DNA of 64,000 nt from Darksidea phi (taxonomy: Eukaryota; Ascomycota; Dothideomycetes; Pleosporales; Lentitheciaceae). Positions within the stretch are counted from its first letter, which is position 1, and each line of letters opens with the position of its first letter. Made by a program: the position numbers and the translations under genes. Of this stretch, positions 10,767 to 22,838 are shown piece by piece. Location: assembly GCA_030770425.1 (NCBI GenBank), contig JASJFT010000094.1, positions 107,900 through 171,899 on the forward strand, in the 5' to 3' direction. Under the pieces are notes generated by a model that searched no databases, had not been told where the DNA came from, and worked only from the letters and a program-made list of their open reading frames with translations.

Positions 10767-13700
10767 TGGGGATATCAGAATTTGGAAAATGAAACAGACC
10801 GAATGTGACTGATCATAAATGAAGCTTCCAGTTGGGAAACGAGGCTTCTGGTAGTTTGAGTGCGGAGGAAAGGGCTCTATAGCCATCTAGTAAGTCACTC
10901 TTTGCGCTCCTATACACACTCTGGCACTAATGTGTCACCCTGGACAGTACCAAATTGACAATGAAAAATTCCCATTTGGGTCCTAATTCACAGCTTGCAT
11001 AACACAAATACCCTGTGAATGTCGGATCTATCAATTTGCGACTCTCCTTTCTTGCGCAATCTTGGAACACCTAGTCACGTTAGAAAGTGCTACCATAGAG
11101 CTTTATAGTTGGTAGCAAAGGTTGACTGTACTCGGGGCCATCCACGGGGAGTCATTCCCACCCCGTGCTGGGACGTGACGCACTCTCCATTGTTTAATCA
11201 CAATGATCCTCTACACGGACACGAATATATCTCCGCTTTTTCCCGTCGTCCCCTCGTCATTTGCAACGTCTTATCGGGACTGCTCCTTTCTTCTACGAGC
11301 ACAGCCGCAACCTTCCTATACTATATATTCTTGTAAAAAGAGCTATGGACGCAACAACTATTTTGGGAACCAAAGGCTCCGCCAGCGTCGGAGCGGAATA
11401 CGAATCACTTGCCGTAGAAGAACTTCACCAGTGCCTCGTTGCAATAGCACGAGCGTCACAGCCATGATCCTCTATTGAGACATTATGTGGATTTGCCTTG
11501 CAGGAGGAAGAAAATCGCTCAGATTTTCGAGAACTACAAGTGTGATCTTAAGCGAGTGAAAAATATTGTTGCTATGTCTCCCACCCCTATTGTCTTGGGA
11601 ACGAAAGGTGATTGGAATTTTCGCTGTGCTGGCAATCGAAGCGCTGGCATACAATTATTGATAGTTTGTAATCAAATTGAACAAGCTTTTGCTCAAGTGA
11701 CTCAATAATCTACGATGATGACTTGCTGTGGCAGTCACGTATTTACCGACTCATTTTCTCTTTCAGTCATTCCTATGTGAATTGACTCAAGTAATTCAAT
11801 TTCTCGGGATGACTGCTACAGTAGTCACGTAACCACTGAGTCGCAATTCGATTCACTCACTCCCTCTAGAGCCATTATAGGATATAAAGCGCGAAATCTC
11901 ACCATAAGTTCCTTCTTCACTAAACATCAATCTTCAAAGCATTCCATCAAAGGCATTTCAAAAAGCCCCCGCTCCCGATCGTACGTCTATAGATAGTTCA
12001 CTACGTCAGAAAAGACCATGAACATGCCAACAAACTCAGTCACGGCAGGCGCCCAATATCTAATCGGCAGGAAGATTATGGTAAGGGTAACCCACTGGGC
12101 AAAGCAGTGCCAACGATTCCCGTTCGGAAAGGCGGGAGTCATTAGTCAAATGAATGGGTACTAGAATCCGCATTAGAGGACGTCGTGTCTCAAATATTAG
12201 ACGCGAACGACGTAGACGAATGGGCACACCTGCGGCTACAAACAGAGGCCAAAATGAATGCCAACAAAGTATCGAGAGGTTTTCAAGAACCTAATGGAGC
12301 TGAAATGGGATATTTTGAAAGAGAATGCCATCGATAGCGAAGAAGAGGCTAATGTGTATGGAAACAAGTTGGTGAAATGCGAAGTTTGAGAGTCACTACG
12401 TAATCTTTGCTGCGTAAGCTCAATTTGGTAGAGAAGGAGCGAGTGCGTTGCGTAGATCACGATTGGGTCCTAAAATGATTGGAGAGTAGAAAACGGGATA
12501 GGGAGAGCTCGAAGGGATAAAGCCTTGTGCGAGGAAAAGAAATGTATTTGGGGCTGTTAGACAAGAATGATGAGCTCATTATAACATAAAGAGTAAGACT
12601 TGAAGCGGGCAGGGGAGCTATGCGGTCGGTTAGATGGAATCTTCAAACGCTAGAGAGTTTGAATCGGGCATGTAAGAGCATCGGCTATCTAGGCCATGTT
12701 CAATAAGGCAAGTAGTGGTTGGTTGTTCCAATAATGTCTGCAAACTTCTCCCATTGACCTAGTACGGTTTCATTTGTCGCTACTGTTATGCAATGTTGTT
12801 AGTGAACTACCAGTACCTTGAGATATGTCGCACGCACCAATCAGCTGGCCGGCTCCAGTGAGGAAATTACGGGTACCTTATAGGCCATTATGGCGGATGT
12901 TACTCTGATTCTTGGTCGTGATAACAGGAATGAATAATTCGATTATGGATAATGTATATGATGCTCCATACTTGATCTTAATCATAGTGCATGCAGTCGT
13001 AGCACAGGCTCAAAGGCGCAAGTTGATCTCCAACCCACTGCTGCAATCGGCACGTACACCTATATATATCCACTACTTCTGAGACCTATTTTTCGTATTA
13101 TTAAGTCTCACCTCCTCCAACCGGCATGGCGAAAGTACGATTCTCCCGCATAGAAAACCTAAACAGTATTCAAGACCGCGGAAAACTGCAGTATAACTAC
13201 CTTGAAGGATATTGAGACAGTTTTTGAAGCAGTGATGAAGAAGAGGGGCTTGATAGAGGCCTCGTCTCCGCAATGGAGAGGTCCAGCGTACATATTTTCT
13301 GGGCTGCTGAAATGGCTAAAGTGTTTATGTATCATCTGATCACTCAGTACTCCGTAACGTGCATTTCATTTTGGATGTAGATCGAGTTAGTCATGTCTAG
13401 GCACGTACGATCCTATTTCAGCATTTGGCATACTCGGAGGACTTGCTATCTCTCAGCCCTATTTTCGAATGAGGTTTTGGTCGTTACATTCCGTAGACGT
13501 TCCTCATCAAGCGACACGTATCGCGAAGGAGGCGAAAAATTGCAGCTATTGTACTGTCGGTATTAGTCGGCACTCAAACACTCTTGTAATCACCCGTCAT
13601 AAAGCAGTCACTATCCATACGCTTCTATCAAATTAGTCTTTTAAATGATCAGGCAATAATTCGTTTGAGATGGATACGCCGAACGGCAAAACTCATGAAT

Positions 13701-14669
13701 GCCATCTTTCATTAGGACAGGACGGGAAATGGCTAACGCTAAGGGCCTAAACTCGTATTGTTACTATTCTTACATTGAGTCTAATATCAGTATCTTCGGA
13801 TGCATATAGGCAAATGTTGACCAAGTCATCTGGCTTGAACTTGCAGATAGGTGTTGTCAGTAGAGTAGTTGTTGGTATACCGTACATAGCACCCTAGCTT
13901 CGGTAATTCTCTAGGATATTTGAGGCTAGTAACAGTGATGCAAACTGCGCTCGGGATTATATGCTCCTGATTGCTCATGCCTACGGATCTAGCATCTGCC
14001 GGCGTGCCTTCCAATATCAAACCCCCTAGCCACCTCTAAGATTGGCTAAGTTTCTTTTCGTTCTTATATGAACTGCAAGGCTTGAGCTGCGATTCATTTT
14101 ATCTCTCCTGTACGCGCACGAGATGCACGTATTCTGGGGTCGTTGAGGGAGTCGTCGAATCATCAGCCCGGGAATATAATAGCACCTACCACACCAAGAC
14201 TTCAACTGGAACCTTGAATAAATGACAGTACATCTATTGGCGAGACTCTGCAGTACCCCGCCCTCCCAAATATGTGATGTAAACTATTCAAATTCTACCT
14301 TGTAGCTAGACACCAATCCTATCTCAGACCACCACCTTCGACCTACCTATTTCGGCTTCCCGGTGATTACACCTCCAGTTAATCTTAGCAACATTGTCTA
14401 CACATGCTTGCTGCATATGCTGTGTACTGTTATGGGAAAGAGGTAGCACGGAGCTCCGATTTAACCGAAAACGGGGCGTAAATCTGGGGCGCCTGAATCG
14501 GAGGAAAGCTGAGTTGCCTTTGAGAAGATGAGCTCCATCTTCTCTTGATTGAAAAGCTACAAGCTGAAGATGTATAAAAACTCGGAGGATGTTTCCCATC
14601 TTTGCACCTTGTCCGTTAAGCACTGGAGCCTTTCCCTCTGCGACACTTGAGCACACTCAGCGCGGTAAC
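10767..14669. other. 3.9 kb gene-poor stretch
   Basis: No reading frame above ~110 codons and no recognisable protein motif was found. Composition is more AT-rich than the flanking genes. Two short open segments each contain the word LGTKG (about 11341-11467 and 11574-11708), which may be fragments of one decayed unit. The rest could be eroded transposon or unique spacer. The promoter of the AA9 gene lies at its right end. Confidence 0.4.
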
Positions 14670-15654
14670 ATGAAGACCAACGCACCGCTCTCTCTATTCG
14701 GGCTTCTCGCCTCATGGGCTCACGCACACTGTTCGTCATTACTCCACCACCAAAACGGTAAGGATTTAAGCATGGCTTATGTAGGAGACAGACATCTTCT
14801 CCCACCTCATCCTCAACGGAGAGGTGACGCCCGAGTTCAAATATGTCCGCAACGTCGCCTCAGAGCGGGGCTTTGGCTACGCCGAAAACGACATCTGGGG
14901 TCAGGTTCGCCCTGAGGAGGACTTTAACAGCGAGGCTATGGCATGTGGTCGCGAAGCGGCCAAGTATGCTACCACAACCGAGACGATGGATGTGGTCGCG
15001 GGCCAGGAAGTTGGGTTCCACGTCTCGAAGCGGCTAGAGGGGACTACGGTAAGGAGAGCATCCTTCCATCCCGCCATGTCCTCGGAGACCGTATATGATC
15101 TGACGAGTCTTAGTTTTATCAGATCTTCCACAATGGGCCCGCGCAGGCGTATTTGGCGCGCGCACCGAATGGTGATTTGGAGCACTTCAACGGCACGGAT
15201 GGGAAGTGGTTCAAGATTGCCAGTATCACAGCAGCGCATGACACCACGCCTAATCCCGACTACTGGATCACGTACAAGAAGAAATCAGTACGTTATTCTA
15301 TCTACTTATATGACCACAAGTACACGATACGCTAACAGTGGTGCGAAGGTGAACTTCACCATACCGAAGCTTACACCCCCGGGCAAGTACCTCCTCCGCA
15401 TCGAACAATTTATGGGTAACCAGTTCTACGTCAACTGCGCACACGTCAACATCATCGGCGACGGTGGAGGACATATACCTGAGGACTATGCGTATGCGAC
15501 ATTCCCGGGCACATATAAATATGATGATCCTGCGATCATTCTAGACTATGCTGGTATCTGGAATAAGCCTGGGGCTTTGCTCAAGTATGTCGGGCCTGGG
15601 CCGGCCGTTTGGACGGGTGAAACCGTTAAAAGGGAGGTAGAATTCAAGGCATAG
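14670..15654 (+). CDS. AA9 lytic polysaccharide monooxygenase, secreted
   Basis: Proposed exons are 14670-14757, 14792-15048, 15114-15287 and 15349-15654, giving 274 residues. The signal peptide MKTNAPLSLFGLLASWAHA is followed directly by His (HCSSLL), the N-terminal copper-ligand His of mature LPMOs. The second copper His is in IFHNGPAQAYLARAPNG. The family Q-x-Y active-site pair is in QFYVNCAHVNIIG, and the core strand is YLLRIEQF. AA9 enzymes oxidatively cleave cellulose or hemicellulose outside the cell. No CBM1 is present. Oddities are a first intron of only 34 nt (GTAAGG...ACAG) and a third intron that seems to use an AAG acceptor. Both splice choices are forced by reading phase, so the exon edges are less certain than the identity. 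Confidence 0.88.
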
Positions 15655-15840
15655 TGGGCGTACTTGTCCCCACGCTGCAGGCGCTGCTGAAGCGCGATCT
15701 GATCTTGAGGGAATGAGTTCTCGTCCTACAATCTTATATCGACTGGTTGCACAACCCATAGGAGTTATGAAGTCTTTTTGTGAGTTGATGGTACTCGTAA
15801 TATTCTGATTTTCATCGAGGCTCGTACTCTCAGTATCATC

Positions 15841-17036
15841 TCATGTGTGCATTCTATCCTCAAACACGTCGTCGTTCTCGAAGAAACCCGCTCCATCCTT
15901 GGTTGTTGCGTTCAGCCTCTCAAGTATGTACTCTCCAGCGCCTATAGGTGGGTACTTCGGTTTCTCACCATCCTTCAAGCAAGTCGGCAGCGTTTCCACA
16001 ACTTCTTCATAGTTAATGGAAAAGAAGAAAGGCACACTATACCTCGCTTCCATGCTCCTATTGACCACCCTGTGCACAGTAGACCTGTAAAGCCCATTAG
16101 TCCATCGCATGAGAAAGTCTGCGACATTGACGATGAAAGCGTTAGGGATCTGTGAGGCGATGTGCCATCGACCGGAAGGTTTAAGGATCTCGAGCCCGGG
16201 GGTAGAGGAAGCGAGGAGAAGAGTGAAGCATTCGTAATCGCTATGAGCACCAAGTCCAATCTCCTCTTCATTTGAAGCTGAAACAATACTGATAGGCTTC
16301 TGCGTAGCTTTAGGCGGCGGGTAGTAGAGAAGCCGAGCAATGCCTCCTGGGTGCGTCGTCATACGATCAAAGTGGTTCTCTGGTAAGCCGAGAGACAAAG
16401 CGAAGAGGCGGAAGAGATGGCGCGCAAGGTCAAGTACCTGATCCATGAATCAGTTATTAGGTACGCATGTGGAAGTAAGATTTATGAACTCACAGCACCA
16501 TAGTACTCCCTAACACCATCATAAAATCCCGGTAAATCGTCTTCCATTGGCCAAACGTTTGCCTTCTCTTGACTACCATCTAAGTTTCTATACTTCCCAT
16601 CTCCACCTGTTCTATCTAGCCCCTCTTCGTATCCAAAATTGAAGCCTTCCTTGGTCTCTGCATCCCCTGCAAGTGAGGTGTACTCACTCGGTTCCCACCC
16701 ATATCCATACTTGCTCTTCTTGATGTGCAACTCTCCTTTCTGCTCTTTACTCAATATGCCAAAGAATCTTTCCGCCTGTTTCAGGATGCCAGAAAGCGTG
16801 GAGGCCGGGATACCATGATTGGTGATGTAAAAGAAGCCAGATGTTGTGCATGCGGCTCGAATCTGGCATGCTACCGCTTGTCGGTCCGCAAGAGCTGAAG
16901 AAAAAGATGGCGAGATATCAATCACAGGGATGATGAAGTTGTTATCTGTTACAGTACTCTTCGTCGCCAAGCGGGACTCCAGGTAACTCGTGGAGCGCGC
17001 TTCCTGCTTTGTGACTGAATCCCGTTGATGAGGCAT
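15841..17036 (-). CDS. 2-oxoglutarate/Fe(II)-dependent oxygenase (IPNS-like)
   Basis: Exon 1 is 17036-16494 and exon 2 is 16437-15841. The 56 nt intron runs GTGAGT...ATCAG with a CTAAT branch, giving 379 residues. The N-terminal DIOX_N-type region contains IPVIDISPSF and SGFFYITNHGIP. The double-stranded beta-helix supplies the iron ligands HSD (GLGAHSDYECF) and the distal His (STVHRVVN), and the 2OG-binding Arg is in RYSVPFFFSIN. Members of this superfamily hydroxylate, desaturate or cyclise small molecules in the cytosol. No clustered pathway genes are adjacent, so the substrate is unknown. The start is the first ATG; a GTG codon upstream is in frame but unlikely. Confidence 0.9.
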
Positions 17037-17535
17037 TCCCACACCGACCGCACCGCTTCGATATATGTTTAGAGTTCGAGTGTGCACCTTTTGATCAATA
17101 TAATTTGATGATTGTTGAGACGTGGCTAGACGTAAGTCGTGAGGAACGTGGAGTAGTTGTGGTCCTCGGCTGCACTTGCCTAACTAGGGCGTGTCACGTA
17201 GGGTAGGGCCTTACATCAGCGCCGTCAACATTTCGCTGTTCTACACAGTGGGCCGTAAGGACATTTCACCGAGATCGCATGACAGTCAATGAAGTGACCC
17301 GAAAGACTTTACTTGCCTCTAGGTAGCACCGCTTATGAGACGGTCGCTTGAACCTCGCCGTGGGGCTGATGTGGCAGCCAAGCAGACGCAGCCTGAACAC
17401 CGCGTACGGCGCCCTCTACGCTTCCTCATACTCACCGCTCTTACTATTCTATCGACTAAATACAGCGCCGTCTCTAAATTGTTCTACAAACGACACCTTT
17501 AAAAGCGAAGATAAAGTCCTGAGTAGCTTCGGAAA
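17037..17535. other. Intergenic, no gene seen
   Basis: This is upstream sequence of the 2OG oxygenase and of the decayed regulator that follows. No supported gene or repeat. Confidence 0.4.
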
Positions 17536-18923
17536 ATGTCGACGCGCACTAAACGGAGCACGGGTTGTAATACATGTCGCCGTCGAAAAGTGAATGTGAG
17601 CATTTCTAACCAGCTTTCTCGTCGTTAACGCTATATAGACGACCATCCACGAATTGGGAACAATCCGCCATCGCCCGCTTCATGGCTCATTTTGTTGAAG
17701 CTACATCGAACTCTACGCCGGGATACATGGAGTTTCTCCCCCAGATGCTCAAGCGGAATTTCGGAGTACACGAGATGCTTTCTTAGCTGTTTCTCTAGTC
17801 AACCTTGGCAATGTCTCGGGGATGCAGGAGCTGCAGGTCGGGGCAAAAGTGCATTATAGACGAGCTTTACAAGTGCTTCAAGCTGCTTTGAACGATACGG
17901 CGACTGCGGCAACCGACAGCACCCTGTCGACCGTTGTTATCCTGCAGATGTACGAGGTAAGTTTCTAAACGAGCAGATTTTGTGCGTGTATAGGATCAGT
18001 CTGTGGACTAACGGGAGTAGGTCATCGCTGGGACCATCGCTCCCACAGGTGCAGCTGATCCTCACGAGAAAGCGACAACGGCGCTACTCCGTCTGCGAGA
18101 GACGACGCCCAACACTTCGGAGGCATCCAAGAAGCTATCTGAGATTATGTAAACCCGAAAGGAGATCCAAGAGGTGTTCCTGTGCCTAGATGACAAGGAA
18201 GCCAGCACCGACTTATCATCTTCGCCCGGTGCTTCTTTTAGATTGTAATTACGGAAAGTTGCCATATCATGTGTATGTCTCCAATCCGCCATACTGCAAG
18301 CGCGTTGCTAGGAGTCTCTCGACAATAGAGCATTTGTTGATGCTTTGGAGCAAACCGTCGAAACCTCCCGTGAAGTTGCTATATGGCCGAACTCACCTCC
18401 AGTGGAATGGAGATATAAGCCACAAATTGCGCCGAAAGATATACGAGCCTGCGGTATATCGCAAGTCTTCCTATTCAGAGGCATTCAGCATGGTGAAATA
18501 TAGCAAATATACTTCTGCAGCCGTATCCATTTGCGCCAAAGCTTACTACAAGCCTATGAATTTTTCAACCAGCAAAGATACGTCTGGCTAGATCACATAC
18601 CTCCCGCACTTACCGAAAAAGACCTTCACGCGACGCTCTTCGCGGCTGTCGACGACATATGCTCCTGTGCGCCGTACCTGCTAGGTGACGTCGATAGAGA
18701 GGGACACATGAAACGCAGCGATATGGAGAGTAAAGCGTTGAGAGCTTTCTTTCTACTACGTGGCCTAATGGTGGCAAATACTGTCGAGGGCCTGCGGCAG
18801 CGACAGAGGCGGCTCGTACTCGACCTTCTATACCGTGTTGGAGCGCAATTCGGGATCAGGGTGGCGTGGGGGCTGAGAGAGGGGTGGATAGCGGGTCATG
18901 GAGCTGAAGCCGAGCAATTATAA
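17536..18923 (+). pseudogene. Decayed Zn2Cys6 transcription factor
   Basis: The ATG at 17536 opens MSTRTKRSTGCNTCRRRKVN, the first half of a GAL4-type zinc cluster. The second half, after the GTGAGC donor, lacks the expected cysteines. Collinear pieces of a Fungal_trans_2-like regulator follow in shifting frames: FRSTRDAFLAVSLVNLG and STLSTVVILQMYE around 17750-17955, then a short exon-like piece ending in TAA near 18150. A C-terminal piece at about 18531-18923 reads WLDHIPPALTEKDLHATLF...RVGAQFGIRVAW. Frameshifts and stops between pieces argue for a pseudogene rather than missed introns. In life it would have been a nuclear pathway regulator. Confidence 0.65.
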
Positions 18924-19680
18924 AAGTGAGTCGATGTTGTCGTTCTGCATGCTCGTTGTAAAGTTAGGTGTGGGCCTTGTAGCTTTTATACCGGCTCCAA
19001 AACGAATGTGCCACCCATACTCGTAGCCAGCAGACTTTAGAGCTTTGAGAGCATGCAAGGCCTTCTATTAGCTACAACAAGAGGTACACATTCACTAAAC
19101 CTTTTCCACTAATAGAAGGCTTTGTATACGTCCTTACTGGCCTTGAATTTAAAGCTTCCTACCTAGGAGGGTGGCACTGACGCTGTGCCTATGTGAACGC
19201 TCGCAGCTCTAGCATAATGCGAAAGACTCGCGACTGCAAATCCACCAATCATGCGCCCTACTGGCAAGAGTAGATCCATCACAGCAGCCCTCGAATTGCC
19301 CTGACATAATGTTGAGTCGGAAGATCAGCTAGAACCTCAGGGCGAACTTCTCGTAGGACATTTGCAACCTCGAGCGCAGCTCTGCGGATTTGTGCCGCCC
19401 CGAGGTCTCAAAATGTATATTTATGGCTGTCACATCCGGTAACAAGTTTCTAGAGCATATCACAGTCTTCTCCTACAAGCCGTTTTCCACTGCATTTTGT
19501 CCCCATCTCATCAATCGACTCCCTTTTCTCCCAGAATTACTCGAATAGAATCAAAGCAAAAAGTGCACACATCCACCACACCCCTCTCGACGCTCCCCTG
19601 CCCCCTACTTCCCCCTTCTAAAAACGCTAAAGCAAAACGCTCAGACAGCTATACCAACCCTAGTAATGATGCGCTCAATC
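18924..19680. other. Intergenic with a short inverted repeat
   Basis: No gene is supported. A perfect 12-bp inverted repeat (GCCTTCTATTAG at 19060-19071, CTAATAGAAGGC at 19109-19120) forms a potential stem-loop or a small terminal-repeat footprint. Confidence 0.4.
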
Positions 19681-20041
19681 GCCCTCTCCCACCCAACCGC
19701 AAACTACACGGCCGCCCTTCGAACAACGCGCGGCGCATATCCCCCTCCTCGCCGGCACAGACGCCAACCAAGTCGCCGGCGTGCCCGCCGCCCTCGCCTT
19801 CGGAAGCAGTATGCACGACGAGTTAGATGATTTAATTGAGGCGGGGCTTTCTAAATTGGAGGCGCCGAGGGGGGCGATGATGAGGCCGGCGGTGGCTTTT
19901 GGGTTGCATGATAGGGGCGTTGTTGGGGCGTTGTTGAGGGCGGATTTGGTGCTTGTGGAGGGGGATCCGTTGGTGGATGTTAGGGCTTTGAGGGAGATTA
20001 GAAGAGTGTGGATTGCCGGGTTTGAGGTTATGGGGTTGTGA
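19681..20041 (+). pseudogene. Amidohydrolase C-terminal fragment
   Basis: An open segment ending at TGA 20041 contains IPLLAGTDANQVAGVPAA and LVEGDPLVDVRALREIRRV. These are the metal-binding-Asp loop and the C-terminal beta-sandwich signature of imidazolonepropionase-like amidohydrolases. Only ~110 residues of a ~400-residue family are present. The upstream piece (ALSHPTANYTAALR) is in another frame, which points to a frameshift. The N-terminal metal site is absent. This is a relic, probably left by a deletion. Confidence 0.6.
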
Positions 20042-20304
20042 ATGTTGAGTGATGGGAAGGCATTGGAGGAGTATTCCTTTTTGAGATGGAAAGGGTGGGA
20101 TAGAAGAGGTGAGCATGAAAGTTGGTCGCGCTGTAATTGGGCATCAAGCCTGTTGCGTGATACAAGATTTTGTACTAATGCATGTTCTATGTCGACTTGT
20201 ATTGTGCTTGCCACCCATATATCATGACATTTCTCAATAATTCTTCAATGCAGTCATTACTTGTCAACACAATCATGTCGCGCCAACATCTCCGTCTTCA
20301 AACC

Positions 20305-22335
20305 TCAGCACACCCCCATCAACAAGCCCATCCCCACATCGCTTCCCATCTCGCCCTCCCGATCCTCCTCTTCAAGCAGCTTATCAATCTTCTCTTTACT
20401 TTTAATACGCCAAAACGCCTGCGCACCATCGGTAAACCGTTTCGAAATAACCCCGACTTCATCCTCAGGACAAGCGGCAAAGCAAAGTCTAAAGCAGTTA
20501 AACGCATCCTTGTCCCGAATCTCCGCTGTAGGAGCGAACAAGGAGCCAGGCGCAACAAGACACAAGTACGGCTTCGTCGTCCATAGCACCCAGAGTGCCT
20601 GTGAAAGCCGGGTGGCCGGGACTTGCTTGCGGAGAGGATGAGTTGAGAAATCAAAGCGGACCCAGACGAACATGCCACCGAGGGGCCGGATGAAGTCGTA
20701 GATGACAGTTTTCTCGACGACAGCCCATTCATCTTCGTCGGTTGCGACTTCGGTGAGAGATTTCCGCCGTCCGGCTTTAACGAGGTACTTGTGGGCATTT
20801 AGAACATCGCACATGGTGCTCATCCTGCGCTCGTAGTTGCCGCGTAGACCCTCGAGCCATCGCACGAATCCGTCAACCTTCCATCCACTGCCGTCTGCCG
20901 CACCGCCTCTTCCGGGGTCCGTCGAGCTCTGTGGGCCCATGATCAATTCTGCTACCATGGACTGTACGAAGCCGGAGGGCTGTTGGGTGCTAACTTCCGT
21001 AATACGTAGGATGCGCTCGATAAGATTGGGCTGGGCGGTGATCCAACCAAGTCGACAACCGGGCGCTACCGTCTTGGAAAAAGTGTCTAGGCGCACGACG
21101 CGGCCCTGGTAGTCGAGGGACAGGTAAGAAGGAATGAGGGAGTCGAGGAATTCAAAGCCAGATGATTTGGTAGGTTTGAAGCCAGCCATGCTAGGAGAGG
21201 ATGAAGGGAATTGCAGATACCAGTACGGATCGTCCTCAACGATGATGATATCATACTCGACGCAGAGAGCGTATATCTCGGTCCGTCTTGCCACGCTCAA
21301 GGTACCGCTCGTCGGGTTCTGCCCTACGGTAACCGTGTATATCATATGCGGTCGTCGACCCCTGGACGAGTCCCAGTTCTTCAATACGTCTTCCAAACCG
21401 CCAGGGCCCTTTGCACACATTCCCTCATCATCAATCGCTACCGGTACGATGTTCATTCCTCGTGGCTGTGCTGTTTGAATGGCGTTCATATAACAATACT
21501 CCTCCACCAACAAACCAGGCCTCTCCTCGATCGGGTCATGGCCCTCAAACCACTCGTCGGCGAGAGCCTGTATCGTCTTTGCGAACCCGTCCGTGTTCCC
21601 GCATGTCAAGATGACTTCTGGTCCGTCTTTGTACGGTACGAAGGGGTGTAGATTAGTCCGTGTGAATTGGCGAATGTAGTAGTATAGCGAAGGGTAGCCC
21701 TGAGATGTTCCATACTGCAGCGCTGACTTGAGATCGATCATGCGAAGGGGATCTGGGATGCCGGAGTCATGCGGTACGACAAGACGTGCTGCTGGCGGAT
21801 CATCGTTGCCATGTTTCCGTGTGGATATGGAGGATGGGGCTAATGCGGCGGTGGGAGGGTCGTTCGGAGGGGGGTCAAGCGGCTTGTTCGGCGTGGGCTC
21901 GAAGCGATTGGGATGTGCAACCTAGCATTGGGTTATTCAAGAGTATTATACACTTCCTTTGCAGCATTTACCTTTGCCTCGAGAGTGTCGTATGGGAAGT
22001 ACTTGTCGCTAGGCGTGCCTGACGGTCAATAAGCTTAGCGAAATCCCGGTAAAGTTCCGGAGTGCGGCCTCACCTCCGGCTATCTGGCCAATGCCCGGGA
22101 TAGTGAAGTATTTGTAGAACCTCTTGATCTCCGAAGCTTCGCGCGCGCGTGTGGTGCGGGAAAGATGGTGGGAGAGATCGACTGGCTTGGGAAAGCTTGC
22201 GGGGTCTGATGTGTACGACATTGCTGCGGCTGGCACGCTATTTGTAGTACCCAAGAACGGTGTAATTGTCAAACGTGGGTTCGGGAGCACGACAGGCAGA
22301 AGGGCTGCAGTGGATGAAGGCCGAGCCGCTTCCAT
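20305..22335 (-). CDS. Fold-type I PLP aminotransferase, Aro8/KAT-like
   Basis: Exons are 22335-22074, 22018-21972 and 21921-20305, giving about 641 residues. Introns are GTGAGG...GTCAG and GTAAAT...GCTAG. The protein carries the PLP-lysine motif RLDTFSKTVAPGCRLGW, the substrate and cofactor segments GTSQGYPSLYYYIR, LTCGNTDGFAKTIQAL and TVGQNPTSGTLS, and the cofactor Asp in IIIVEDDPYWY. It resembles fungal aromatic-amino-acid or 2-aminoadipate/kynurenine aminotransferases (Aro8/KAT II clade), which are cytosolic or mitochondrial. It is longer than usual because of an N-terminal extension and a Pro-rich segment around residues 105-150. The first ATG is used; an internal ATG (MSYTSDPASFPKP) at 22221 could be the start for a cytosolic form. 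Confidence 0.88.
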
Positions 22336-22838
22336 CACGATAAGAGAGATAGCTGATTAGAAATGGAGCCGGCATGATGACGACAGGGATCGAGGGGAGG
22401 GCCGGCAACCCGCCTGCAGACAATACGAGACCTACAGCTGCAGCAAGGCTATTTTGTACATATGCCTTCATCGATAGCACACACGCGTGAAGTTACACTT
22501 TGCGACGACGACATGCCACACACCTGTTGTTGGCCTTTGTTCACATTCCCGGGCTGAGGCTTAGCGCGTGATGACATCTGGCGCATCATGCAGGGCTCAC
22601 TGCCCATGCCCGCCCTGCAGCTCTTTCTTCCCGACACCTTTAACCACTGCTCATCGGTCCTCACAGCCATTCTTTCTACTGTCCCTATACGTTTCGTCTC
22701 TTCTTTAACACATATACCTTTCCCCCCTGCGTTCTCTATCCCTCGACGGCTCCCCGCAATCACGGAGCCGCACCGCTATCCCCGACCGTCAAGCTGTCTC
22801 GCCCAACTTCGCGCCACGAGCTCGGCGACGTCGCCGGA
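22336..22838. promoter_or_regulatory. Divergent promoter region
   Basis: This is the head-to-head spacer between the aminotransferase and the LCCL-domain gene. Pyrimidine-rich runs precede the plus-strand start, as is common in fungal promoters. No separate gene is seen. Confidence 0.5.
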
